From Stomorhina lunata (Eukaryota > Arthropoda > Insecta > Diptera > Rhiniidae): a DNA stretch of 64,000 bases. A model generated the notes under the pieces. The model saw only the letters and a program-made list of their open reading frames with translations. It made no database searches and was not told the DNA's origin. A program made the translations under genes and the position numbers. Shown piece after piece: positions 10,981-22,539 of this stretch (position 1 is its first letter; the number at the start of each line of letters is the position of its first letter). The stretch is from the NCBI GenBank assembly GCA_933228675.1, contig OW121740.1:58033000-58096999 (forward strand). The letters run 5' to 3'.

Positions 10981-13083
10981 TATACATACCGTATTATTAT
11001 TATTATTTTTTTGTTTTAATTTTCAAAATAATATTCCGTGTGCTTTTCAAATTCTAAGACGTTTAAGCGATAGTTGTGACATCAGGGCATAATGACGATA
11101 AGTTAAAAATGAAATTATCTCCAGATTTATAAGCGTTTGATTTTCTGACCAGTTAAGTGGCTCTTGGAAAAAGGATTGTGAGATAACATTCAAAATCTTG
11201 CTTCATTTCAATGTAAGAAAAATTTCTGCTTAAGTTATCATCAATTTATCTTCCTTATTGTCACCAGTACCACAAGCTTTACTTGGACAGTCAAAAGATG
11301 GATAAACTGAAGTATTTCAATAAACTTAGAAAGGGATTCAGAGTCGATCGCTTAGGCGTTATATAGCAAGAAATTATATTACCCTTTCCAACTATGATGG
11401 CGTAAATTATAAAAAGTGGAAGACGTTTTATATCTAGAAAATTGTAAGGGAAGTTCTGTGGGAAAAGAAAATATGGTTTTAAACAAAGTCTTGAAAAAGC
11501 TCGCATTATGAATCATAAGTTAACTTATCTAAAAGAAACAGAATTCCTTAAAAGCCCTTAAATTTTTCTTATTAAGTACTTACATCTATGCGACTGATTT
11601 AGTTTTCTAACCTAAGGCTAAGAAATTTTAATAAACAAATATGTTGCCATAAAACTCAAGAGTGGGAGTAAAAATTCCCGTTTATTTTTCCTAAGCGACA
11701 TTGTCGCCACCCCTCGCCCAACTCTTGACTCCTTAAAGTATGTAGCAAGACAAAATGTTAATAAACATACATACATACATACATATACATTTGCCTTAAA
11801 GTTTGGCAGTGTGAAGTGAATGTGTTATACAAAAAAAGAAAAATGGCAACTGGGAAAATAAGAACAAAAAAGAGTTATTTGCTTATGTATGATACATAGA
11901 TATGTAAATGATATAGATGTGAACGTGTATATGAATATTTAGAAGCGTAAAATAATTTTTATTCCATACACGCGTCAAAATGTCGTCAGTTTCATGTTAT
12001 AAACACCCAACACTGGCGTTGGATAGACAAGACCCATTTATACTCATCTATAGAAATTCCTTCAGTTTCTTTAATTCCTTATTCTAAGGGTTTACTCCTC
12101 TATGTGTTTTGTACGAGTGAAGTGTTTATATGTTTTAATTTTGACGCCATTTATTTTCTTTTCGCTTCTCAACCCCCCAACTCCCCTACCCAGCAATTGT
12201 TGCTGGATTGTATGTCATCATGTTCGGACTGTTGCTTTTTGTGCTCTTAACCAACAACAAACTGTTGCTTTTTCAAGTTGTCGTTTTGTATTTTGTTTCT
12301 TTACATTTTTCCCTCATTGGGTATTTTTTAATGTTTAATCATAGATATAAAATTTCTATAGTATATTTTTAGGAGTTTATTATCATTTATATGCCACCAT
12401 ATGGTTAAAATGTTGCTGTATAGTGAGAGCTGTGGTGATGTTGTCTTTAAAGTGAAATGAAATAAAAGTATAAAAATGTTGAAAGTAGAGTAGAGAAAAA
12501 AAAGAAGCAACAAATAATTTTGCTATTAAACTTTAAGCAATAATGACGCTGATGACAAAAGGCGCCGTACACTGTTACGAAAGTGGACAAAAAACTTAAA
12601 TATGAAATTCAGTTATAAATTATAGAGAAACCCTAAGCATAATTTTTAAAATATTTTATTACCACGAATTTCTATTCCAATATATTAAAAGTTGAGTTGC
12701 AAAAATTCGCACAAACCTACTCACTTATTTTGTAAGTTTTCTTAAGCAACATGTTTTATAGACATAAAGTAATGCCTCAGAAACAAAGTTTCCAAAAGCA
12801 TTAACTTATGGTTGTTTTATAAAAGCAGCATTAAAAGAAATGACTGGTCACAGCAACATGTACCTAGATTACTCTGTGATCTATTTTGACAACTTTTTCT
12901 TAACGACAAAAGGACACAATGATAAAAGGGCGTAATAATAAATCTAGTTTTCGAGATATAGCCTTATAAAAACTGGAGGAGGTTGCGCAATAAATATTCC
13001 CGTAACTCAAAAACAGTTTATTTTCTTCAACTAAGTAAAAAACCGAAAGTCGGCAGCAAAACTGTCTTTCAGGAATACTAATT
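10981..13083. other. AT-rich region with a CATA microsatellite
   Basis: A short (CATA)n run lies at about 11,767-11,790. The polypyrimidine-rich stretch near 12,150-12,310 is open but has no recognisable protein. No gene is supported. Confidence 0.4.
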
Positions 13084-13260
13084 ATTTTTTTGTTTGCAAA
13101 TAAATTTTTTTTTTTTGAAAAATTACAAATTTTTTTTTTTGAAAAATTACAAATTTTTTTTTTTTGAAAAATTACAAATTTTTTTTTTGACAAATTACAA
13201 AAATTTCCATTTTCAAAAAAAATTTCTATTTTCGAAAAAAAAATTTTTTGCAAACAAAAA
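13084..13260. repeat. Poly-T/poly-A tandem repeat of ~26 bp
   Basis: Four near-copies of an AAAAATTACAAA phrase followed by a 9-13 base T run and TTGA. The array then switches to AAAAAAATTTCTATTTTC-type sequence, partly its complement. It opens long lysine/phenylalanine frames on both strands that I do not take as genes. Confidence 0.8.
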
Positions 13261-13825
13261 ACTTTGTTTAACGATTGCTCGGGTTAAAAGCTATATCTCC
13301 AAAACTAGAGCTAACCTAAAAAATGGTAAGCAATTTTGAATTCAGCGTACTCGAATTATCTTTACCACTAGGTCTCCCTTTTGTCGGTTTTTTCAACTAG
13401 CACCAGCATATTTTCGGATAGTAATATTTATAAAAATAAGCTAAGCTTCATTTGTCTAACAAGAATAAGATTTCACACTTTTTGCAACCACAAGTTGCAG
13501 CAACATATTTTTTCAGCAACAATGCTGCCATAAACCAACAAAATATTTTTGAAATCGAAACACTGAAATTTTATGATGTTTGTAGAGAATTTAAAATAGG
13601 TTCTGGCAACATTTTCTATGTAAAACATATCTGTGTCAATAAATAATAATGACTTAAGTCGAAATTTCGTGTTTTGAGATATTAAGTGTTTTGTCTAAAA
13701 GATAAAAGGGTTTTGTATGAAAAAGTTAAAATATATTATTAATAATGACATTTTATACTTGAAATTTTGCTGCGTGATAGATCTTGATCTCGAGAATAAG
13801 AAGCATTTATGTAAGAAAGCATTTA

Positions 13826-15102
13826 AAGAGTGTTCTAAAAAAATATGCATTTACTATTTTGACAAAATTTATCCATAGTGCAAGAAATAATTTATTTTTT
13901 GATCAAGTTAGTTTCTATAGATATGTCAGATACTATTATTTTAGAAATTATTAATTTTCAATAGTTATTTCAATCAAAATGGACTGCGAAAAAAAAGTTC
14001 GTGAAAATATAATTAAAACTTTTCAAAAAATCCGTCATGGACTTTTAAAAAAATAGCTAAAAATTTGAAAGTTGACCCTCGAGCGGTTTCTAATGCCATC
14101 AGACGGTATAAGGAAAACCTGAGCATTGAAAGAAAACCTGAATCAGGGAGGAAAAAAGGTCCTACAGATATTGGTAAGGCAAAAGAAGTCGAGCGACGCT
14201 TTCGAAGAGCGCCTAACACTTCTTTAAGAAAAGCAGCTCGTACGGTGAAATGTTCTACGAATTTTGCACATAGAGTCAAAGCTTATGCTGGACTGAAGAC
14301 ATACAAGGTTCCAGATCGCAATGCTATAAAGAACTTAGAAGCAAAAAAACGAGCGAAAAAATTGAAGTCTGATTTTATAAAAAAATACACCTGTTGTGTG
14401 ATGGATGATGAAACATACGTACTGGCAGACTTTTCTCAACTTCCTGGTCAAGATTTTTATGTTGCTGATAAACGGGGCAATGTCCGGCAAGAGTTTTGCA
14501 CAAAAAACAAACAAAATTCCCTAAGAAGTTGCTCGTGTGGCAACCTATTTGCAGTTGTGGCAAAAGAAGTAAAGTATTTGTGGCATCAATAAACACAGAA
14601 ATTTATATAAAGGAGTGCCTACAAAAACGGTTGTTACCCTTTTTAAGAGAGCACAGAGTGACTACATTTTTTGGCCCGATTTGGCATCATGCCATTATGG
14701 AAAAAAGGCACTTCAGTGGTACTCAAAGAATAATGTCATTTTTGTACCACGAGAGGCAAATCCACCTAACTCTCCAGAACTTCGGCCTGTGGAAAGGTAT
14801 TGGGCTCTGGTAAAAAAGGAATTGAAGAACACAGGAAAGATTTCCAAGAACATGTCCGATTTTAAGCCCAGGTGGAACACATGCTGCAAAAAGGTATCAG
14901 AAGCAACTGTAAAATCTTTAATGGGAGGGTTTCCGAAAAAAGTCGATAATTTTGCAAAACCCGAGTACTAAGTAAACATTTTAATGCTAAATGATTTTGT
15001 ATAATATGTCATTATATTTGCGTATTTTGTAGAGTTTTTATATTAAAAGGTTTGATTTTTATTTAAGAAAATCCAACTACAAATTTTATTTAGAGCACTC
15101 TT
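13826..15102 (+). mobile_element. Full-length DD37E Tc1/mariner element, copy 1
   Basis: A 1,277 bp element bounded by inverted repeats AAGAGTGTTCTAAA and TTTAGAGCACTCTT, with TA at 13,824-13,825 and again at 15,103-15,104. The TA duplication is the integration signature of the IS630/Tc1/mariner superfamily. It is nearly identical over its length to 32,236-33,517, which implies recent or related insertions. It contains one transposase gene (13,979-14,971) with ~150 bp leader and ~130 bp trailer sequences. Confidence 0.9.
13979..14971 (+). pseudogene. DD37E transposase with three one-base losses
   Basis: A DDE transposase for cut-and-paste movement. It starts MDCEKKVRENIIKTF at an ATG shared with the second copy, has a helix-turn-helix region around residues 20-45, then VMDDETYVLADF (first catalytic Asp) and a Tyr/His-rich second Asp region. 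It ends GGFPKKVDNFAKPEY. The frame breaks three times: a run of 7 A shortened to 6 near 14,025, 7 A to 6 near 14,503, and 7 T to 6 near 14,670, each judged against the second copy. In-frame differences from that copy (+3, -9, +12, -6 nt) cancel, so both genes would have 331 codons. It lacks the stop that interrupts copy 2. The breaks are either slippage mutations or homopolymer base-calling errors; the sequence alone cannot decide. Confidence 0.85.
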
Positions 15103-15292
15103 TATGTCAACTTAAGCCATTATCATTTATTGCCACAGATATAACAGAACAAACAATGTTAAATTACTAACAACAATATGTTGTTGGGAATATGTTGTTG
15201 ATGAGGCATGTCAGGAAAGATCTTCGCGTATATGAGGATAGCATACGAAGATATGTACTTGATCCTTTAGATCATACCTCGTATATGGCAGC
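15103..15292. other. Spacer between DD37E element and GC-rich patch
   Basis: Contains AACAATATGTTGTTGGGAAT, a local palindromic-looking repeat, then a sharp change to higher GC. No gene is supported. Confidence 0.35.
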
Positions 15293-15421
15293 ATTAACAC
15301 GTTCACGCCGGCGTGTACCACCGGTGGCTCGCACATGTCTACCTGATCGGGCGGCGCGTACCACCGGTGGCTCGCACAGAATTGTCTCATCGGGCGGCGC
15401 GTACCACCGGTGGCTCGCATA
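15293..15421. repeat. GC-rich 43 bp tandem repeat, ~2.6 units
   Basis: Each unit holds TACCACCGGTGGCTCGCA, with the 10 bp palindrome CCACCGGTGG, and ends CGGGCGGCG. The three palindromes fall at roughly 43 bp spacing. The patch is strikingly GC-rich for this window. Its left edge (15,293-15,311) is an exact 19 bp inverted copy of 15,618-15,636 in the LINE fragment next door. Confidence 0.85.
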
Positions 15422-15496
15422 TGATTGTACTACCAATCAGTGTGCATCACCAAATAACATAACCAATAACATAACCACAATAGCATCGAAAGAAAA

Positions 15497-15967
15497 ATGC
15501 AGACCCATGGAGACCATTTTCCCGTGCGATTCGTTGAAACATTTAGTTCGGCCCCGTCCGATGGAATAAAAAGCTTTCAGCGCAACCGCCTATGGGCGCG
15601 AAACATGAATTGCAGTGCCGGCGTGAACGTGTTAAACAACATTAATAAAGACGCCACCAACTCCGCGATTTCAGGTTATCGCATGAATGTTGTATTAGGA
15701 GGTCGCCCACCGACCATAGCAGAACAAGAAAAGAACCTGCCGCGGAAAACAAGAGTCGTTCTGGCTCAACTGAGATCGGGACGGAGCACTAGATTAAAAA
15801 CCTTTTGGTCCTGTATAGACCGTGCCGTCCCCAACATATGCCCAGCTTGTGGTCACATTTTCAACTGTACCGCCAATCCTACTTCACTTAGTCCTGAGGA
15901 TTTGTGGACTCATCCAGTTAAAGTAGCACAATATCTTGGCCTTGATCTCCAAACAGATCCGCCATAA
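15497..15967 (+). pseudogene. LINE ORF2 C-terminus, jockey/I-type, 5' truncated
   Basis: Encodes the tail of a non-LTR retrotransposon polymerase. Clear family features run from about 15,700: RPPTIAEQEKNLPRKTR, then LAQLRSG, then a cysteine motif CPAC...FNC, followed by NPTSLSPEDLWTHPV and a terminal YLGLDL. These are typical of the short domain that follows reverse transcriptase and RNase H in jockey/I-clade elements. The spacer normally separating the CxxC and the HLFNC part is shortened by several residues (CPACGHIFNC), so the zinc-binding motif is damaged. The reverse transcriptase, RNase H and endonuclease are absent, as expected of a 5'-truncated insertion. The first ~60 codons of this frame are not recognisable. 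A short AT-rich trailer with TTGTAAATGTTAG follows the stop. Confidence 0.8.
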
Positions 15968-16199
15968 AAACAAAATTATAAAATTGTAAATGTTAGAGCT
16001 GTTACAAGAACAACAACTAACAACAATTTTTCTGATTGATTCCATTTGTATAAAATTGAAACATGTTGATAAAAATGGGATTTGATTTTCTATTAGACAA
16101 TTAAGTAATGAATGTTGCCTCAAAGCAGAATGATGTTTTTTGTATATACAAATATGTTGCATTAGAAAATCAATTTGTGTTCGGTATAAAAACAATCTG
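15968..16199. other. LINE 3' trailer and adjoining AT-rich sequence
   Basis: The first ~50 bases resemble the 3' untranslated end of jockey-type LINEs. A clear poly-A tail or target duplication is not visible. Confidence 0.35.
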
Positions 16200-19100
16200 G
16201 CAAGCAACTTGTTCTTTTCGGAAAAAGTTGGTAAGACAAAAATCTATCAACTAATTATGAGTTGAAATAGTAGGTTGCATATACAAAATGTGTTGCCTTA
16301 GGTCATCGACATGTCTATTAATCTCATTAGAAATATTTTGTTCATTATACAGAAACAATGTTTTTCCAAAGCAACAAAAATGTTGCTTGATTTGCCATAG
16401 TAACAATAATGTTGCAACAGAAAACCCTTGTAATTGATACAAAAAATGTTGCCTATGAACAGCAACATGTTGATAGCAGCAGTTTTGTACTCTCTTTGTT
16501 TAGTTGAGGCAAAAGTTTTTACATCCAATATTTATTTTATTACAACGCTTGTTTCCTCAGGATAAGCAACATGCTGGAATATACAAAATGTTGCTGGCAA
16601 CATGTCTTCATATTTTTTTTGTTAAATTTGTAGTAAATTTCTTATTTTTGGATAAATTTTATTGAAAATTTCGACACTGTTCAGCGGTCGTCGTAATCAA
16701 CAATGACACTAAGATGCTTTGAGTTCATCTTACTGTCGACAATGACGATAATGATGAGGAGAAATGGTTTCGCTTTAACAGTCTACGGGTTTCTTTCTTC
16801 TCATTTCACATTATCTGGAACTAAGTTGTCATGGGCACGGACGTTGTATAGTAAGTGTCTATGTAAAAGTTCACTGATGTGTAAATGTATGCATAATTGC
16901 TAGGGTGTGTGTGTGTGTGTGTGTATAAGTTTATATGTTTGTGTGAGTCTGACACAAGAGATTAATTGTTAACAATGTAAAAATGATATTAAAAATGTTG
17001 TGTTGATAAAACATTATTATATATTTACGTTTTTTTATACCCTCTTTCCCTCTCCCGCTCTCTCTTTAGCAAGTTTTTCATTTCACAGTCATTCTCACAT
17101 ACAGTCAGTCGCAGCTAAATGGCGCCATGGAGTATTTTAATTTAATAAAATGAAAAAATATTCGCCATAGCACTAGATGAACAATTTTCACATTTTATTT
17201 CATCGTTCTATTTTAATTTTGTTTGTCATTAAAGCAAAGAGAGAGAGGGGGAATGGAAAAAGAAATGTATTATATTTATATTGCCAACGCCTAAATATAG
17301 ACTATAGTTTTGTAAATATTAATAATCCAACAAATATGCAATTAAATGTTGTGAAATTTGTTTTGGAAAAATTATTTACGGCTATTATTTGTTTTACGGG
17401 GCACAGTTTAGCACACAAATCAAAATACAGAAAAAAATAATCAATAAATCATTGAAGTTTTAATACTACGAGGAGAGAATATAAAAGTTGGTTATAACAT
17501 TTTTTAGAAAACTTTCAATTAGCTATCTTAGAATTTTCCTTTAAACGAGTTTGCTCAAATTATATTAGTCAGTTTCATGTTCTTAAATTTCAAAAATTTC
17601 CTCTTTACTTCCTAGTTTTTTTTTTTTATCAAACATGCAAGCAACATTTCTGCTTTTTCTGCTTTTAAAGACATTTATCTCATGTCGCAATTAAACAGAA
17701 TTTTTCTCTAGAAAATGGAAAAACTAAGCAACCAAATCCTAACTAAAAATCTTCTTCACTTGTTGAGTTTTACTCAATTAAAGCTGGTATCATAATCACA
17801 TTTTCCTTTAGTTACTGCAAAGATTTTTTCCCCCTTGTTCTGACACTGTTTAATGCCTCAACTCTTCTAACAAACATTCATACCTGTCCAATTTGCTAGA
17901 TCTAAAAAAGAGTTAGAGGCAGTCATTCATGTTTCTATCATTTGTTTTTTTTTTCGTTTTTTTGCAACATGTTGCCTGAACTAAGAAAAAACACACAACT
18001 AAGTTTGCAACATAATTTTTTACGATATTCTTGTATTCTAGGTCAATGACCAAGTTTTTCTAGTTTGCCACTGAACTGGTAGTTTGTAGTGGTAGAGAAG
18101 CAACACCAATTTTCTAAGGGGGAAATGTTGTTACGGTTTTTCCTTCTTTTTTGCTCTGCCTGTACCATAGAATTAGTTCTTTCTAAACACGTTCCAGCAT
18201 ATTTGGGGAAAAAGCTAAAAGAAAACTTTTCAATTAAATAAAAAAAAATGTTAGAAGATTTCTTTGAGGTTCAAAAAAAAAAATACCTTAAAAGCTAGCC
18301 TTTTCTTCATACTGGGTAAGAAATTTTACTGCTTCTTTTCGAGAGGTAAACAATTTTTTAGTCTAAGTAGCAACAAGTTGCATCATTAACTTTTTTGTTA
18401 GATTAGCAAAATGGTTGCCTAGATAAGGCTGTAATTGCTTTGAAACTCAAACATATTTTTTTCTGATTATCTTCAAAAAGTTACATAAAGTTTATACGGA
18501 AATTTGTTTTGTATAGATACGAAGAGATAATATTTTTTTGATCAGAAACATTTGTTTTTTGTACAAAGTTGGTTTAACTTATTATAGCCAGAAATGATTT
18601 CTATCTGCAACATGTTTCCAACAGATTTATGGTGCAAAATGAAACCATACCATCAAAATTCAACTTACAAATGTTCTTAAAAGTATTACTTAACATATAT
18701 AACCGAAAAAACAGTTAAGGTAGAATGTGAAAGGATTGGAATAAAACATGTTTTATTTTTGTTTGTAACTTTATATTTAAGTATATAGAAGACTTCTGCA
18801 ACATGTTGTCTAAAGAGATGCCAGCAACATGAACCATATAAAACAAACTACCAAAATAAAGTAGCCTTCGCTAAAACCAGCAACTTGTTTATAAAAAAAG
18901 CTGTACAGACAATTATGTTTTAAATAAAAATTAAAATTATATAACTTAATATGTAACGATATTAAATAGTTCAGCAACATTTAATAGTGCTGAGACCAGC
19001 AACATGATCAGTATACAAAAAAGCTATCATCAAGAAGTAAAGTGAAATTATCAACATGTTCTCATTCGCTAAGACTATCAACATTTTTTGCTACAAGAGA

Positions 19101-19555
19101 GGTCTAAAAAAATAGTACAGCAAAAAGTAGAGTAAAACTAGCAACATGCTTTCGTTCGCTAAGACTAGCAACATTTTTTGCTACGAAAGAGGTGTACAGA
19201 AAAAAAATGCTGAGGCCAGTTAACAGGCCAGGTTTCTTTTAAACAAAATTGGATGGTAAAGATAAGTAGCCTAAGAAGTGGAAAAGTTATGACAACTAAT
19301 ATTTTTTTGTGGAAAAAAATTAGACAATTTAGAATTCAAAAATTGCTGAAACCATTTATTTTATATAAAAATGTTGCTAAGTACCTGTGTAGACTTAATT
19401 AAGTAACATGTTTTAATAGATAGTGTTGCCCATGATCAGCAACATGTATCTTATAAAAATAATTGTTTAATGCCAATCAATAGAAAAAGATTGCCTGCCA
19501 TCAGTTAAAAGTTTTCTATAGAACTAAGAATTTGCAACATATTCGCTGTTAAGAA
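16200..19555. repeat. Scattered, degenerate GCAACATGTTGC minisatellite region
   Basis: GCAACATG, AACATGTTGC and GCAACATTTTT phrases recur irregularly, with clusters at about 16,275-16,620, 17,960-18,120, 18,370-18,420 and 18,790-19,450. Spacing is irregular and much sequence between hits is not repetitive. I read this as an old, eroded part of the same family that is ordered at 22.5-24.3 kb. No gene is supported. Confidence 0.55.
16905..16925. repeat. (GT)n microsatellite
   Basis: About ten uninterrupted GT dinucleotides. Confidence 0.95.
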
Positions 19556-19815
19556 AGTACCAAGATACATGTTTCTTAAGAAACAAAATATATGTTTCTA
19601 AAGAAAAATGATACATGTTTCTGAAGAAAAAAGATACATGTTTCTAAGGGAAAACGACTCATGTTTCTGAAGAAACGTGATACATGTTTCTGAAGAAATA
19701 TGATACATGTTGCAAAGGAAACATGTTAAATGTTTATCAGAAACATTATACATGTTTATAAAGAAAAAATATACATGTCTCTAATGGAACATGATACATA
19801 TTTCTAATGAAACAA
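19556..19815. repeat. Tandem repeat of GATACATGTTTCTAAAGAAA
   Basis: Roughly ten imperfect ~22-24 bp units, including GATACATGTTTCTGAAGAAA variants. The TTTCTAAAGAAA part is nearly palindromic. Confidence 0.8.
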
Positions 19816-19949
19816 GCAACATGTAAACTAAAGGAAATTAACAATATTTTCAATATAAAATTGCCTAAAAAGATCGATACGTTTCCCGATCGAAACCGGC
19901 CACATGTTTACATAGCCTTTCATATAGAAATAAATGTATCTTTAGAAAG

Positions 19950-20240
19950 CGCAACATTATTTCAATAGAACATTGTATTCAAGCATAATTAGTTTTATAT
20001 AAAAGAAAATATTTTTAGACCAGCAACATTGTTTAGAAAATTGTATTCTTAGACTTGCAACATTGTTTCTATTGATAAATGTATGCTGAGACAAGCAACA
20101 TTATTTGAATAGGAAATCGTATTCTGAGACCAGCAAGTTTGTTTCGATAAAAAATGTTCTGAGACCAGCAACATTTTTTTCTATAGAAAAATATATTCTG
20201 AGACAAGCAACATTGTTTGTACGTCTTTTCACAAAAAAGA
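19950..20240. repeat. Short block of AGCAACATTGTTT units
   Basis: About six units of ~37-40 bp: AGACCAGCAACATT, then GTTTCTATAGA-like, then a GTATTCTG phrase. Same family as the array at 22,540-24,260. Confidence 0.75.
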
Positions 20241-22539
20241 CATATTGCTTTAGAACAATGATGGACAAAGTCTCTCTGATTTTGTATTTTTTTGTTAGGA
20301 AAATACAAAATAAGGGAGAATCAGAGAGAGTTTGCTCAACATTGCTTTAGAACCACAACTTGTTTTTTGTATATTTTTTTTTTTTAATCAAAGTAGACTT
20401 TGAGTGGCAACATGTTGCAATCAAAAACAATATGTTTTGGGCAATATGTTTCCTACATGATAAAGATTTCTAGATCGAGCAACATGTGTTTAAGGTAATG
20501 TTGTTCGAGATCATTCTTTTTTATTTAACGACATAATTATTTAATAGATAAAGGTTGTCTGAGAACAGAAACAAATAAGTTGAGGAACATGTGTAGTGTA
20601 AAAACAGAAATATCACGACTACAAATAAGTCAGCTAAAATATTTTGCTTGATAGTGAAAACATTTCAATATGTTATATAATAAGATAGACGTGTCCTATA
20701 AAACATTTGCCTGAGACCAAAAATATTTTATACAAAAATACGTATTTGTGGACCAGCAACATGATTGCTTTAAAAAATTACATTGACCTGCAAAATTTTA
20801 CACCATTTAAAAAATGTTTCTGCTTGCAATAAGTTTTTTACTTGTCACCTAAAAAAGTTGCTGCAACATGATGCTATACAACTTTTTGTTCATATAACAA
20901 AGTTGACTTTAAACGGCAACTTGTTGCATTCAAAACAATATGTTTCTCATCGCAAAAAAGCTTTTGCTATCCTCGTGAGGATTTTTTATTTTATAATTTT
21001 ATTAGTATAAAATACATATTTTCAAATGTTTTTAAAACAATTTGTCCATAAAAAATCATTAATATTTATACCTAAATTAAAGCGAAAAGAGCTAAAAAGA
21101 TCATAAAAAGACAAAAACAAATTTAATCACTTTACCCAAAGATTACAAATTCTTTAAATAATTTCAGAAAATGTTAAACAAATTGTGTTAAATTGTTCCT
21201 AACGAAAAGCCTTAAAATAATATAAGATATTTTTATTGTACAATAAAACCTCTTCTCATAAAAAATAGCAAAAAAAAAACGTTGTCAACATTTAAAATGA
21301 AGACAAAAGAATTTAAAGATTAAAAAAAAGTGTTTCAAGAGATTTTTGTAGCAAGACAATGATAATTGATGTTTAAAATGATAATGGTGATGAAAAGATT
21401 TAAATAATTTAAAATTTAACTGCTTTTTTAACTTTTCGTAGAGTATGACTGAAAAAAGCGACAGTCTGTTAAGTGAAGAGGTTGCGGTCTTGGATGGTTA
21501 AACCCAAAGTTTGGTGTCATTTAAAAATAGTGCGTCAATAATTATAATGGCAAACATTAAAAAATATTTTTTTATGTTTTTTTCTGTTTTTTTACATTCT
21601 CTGGATAATGAGCCATAGAATTTGTTAACAGCAATGCACAACAAAATAATGTTAAAATTGTTAAAGACAATTAGTGTCTTGCTTTATAAACAATTAGGGT
21701 AGTCTTTGTTACATGGAAAAATATTAAACTAAATGCTTTATGAATTTTAAATAGTTTTAATATTTTTTCTTTAATACTTTGAGCAATTAAGTTCTTTTGT
21801 CTTGTTAAAACTAAATATGTTTTGTAAATTTAAAGATAAAATCTAAAATTTACTTAGTAATAATTATCCTAAAAATATCCAACATAAGCAAAATATAAAA
21901 CACAATAAAAAGATCAGCAACATTTTGGGGAAAAAAATACAAAAATATCATTTTAAAAAATTTATGAAAAGGATATTAAAGTTTACTTTACACTTTTTAT
22001 TTTGAAAAAAAAATAAATACATACTAGAGAAAAATTTATTTATCCTTTAGTCATCTGTGAAGCAGACATGTGTATCTGTGTTTTGCATTCGGTTTATGTG
22101 TGTTTGTAAATGTCTGAACAGGTGTGCTTGGGTCTGTGTGTGGATGTATGTATACAGAAAAATTAAAACAAATATTTACATTTATCATATTTAAAAAACT
22201 CTACTATTACCCAACAAAATTTTATTTTTCAAAAGAATATGATAAGTTATTTCCTTATAACAAAAATGTTCCCAGAGATCGGCAACATAACATTATTTTT
22301 TGCAACAAAGTTCCATGAGACTAGCAACATTTTTTTTACGTGAAAATGTATTCTGAACGAGTTTTTCTTAGAAATTTGTAACCTGATATTAGCAACATTT
22401 TTTACAACAACAACAATTTTCTAAAGAAAAATAAATTCTGAACCAGAAGTATTTTTTTTTTTTTAGGAATAATGTCTCTTGGGACATTTTTTATAGAAAA
22501 TTATCTCCGGAGACATGTAACATTTCTTCTATTAAGAAA
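20241..22539. other. AT-rich region with scattered minisatellite remnants
   Basis: GCAACATG-type motifs persist at 20,405-20,500 and 20,755-20,945. 20,950-21,900 shows none. Motifs reappear at about 21,915 and 22,280-22,400. No gene is seen; open frames here are short and unlike any family I know. Confidence 0.4.

Noticed and set aside
12900..13339. Lysine/phenylalanine-rich frames on both strands
   Set aside because: Produced by alternating poly-T and poly-A runs.
14013..14279. 88-codon minus-strand frame across the DD37E transposase (also at 32,435-32,689)
   Set aside because: It is the antisense shadow of the conserved transposase N-terminus.
15299..15421. GC-rich patch as possible bacterial contamination
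   Set aside because: It is directly continuous with insect LINE sequence and shares an inverted 19-mer with it, so it belongs to the locus.
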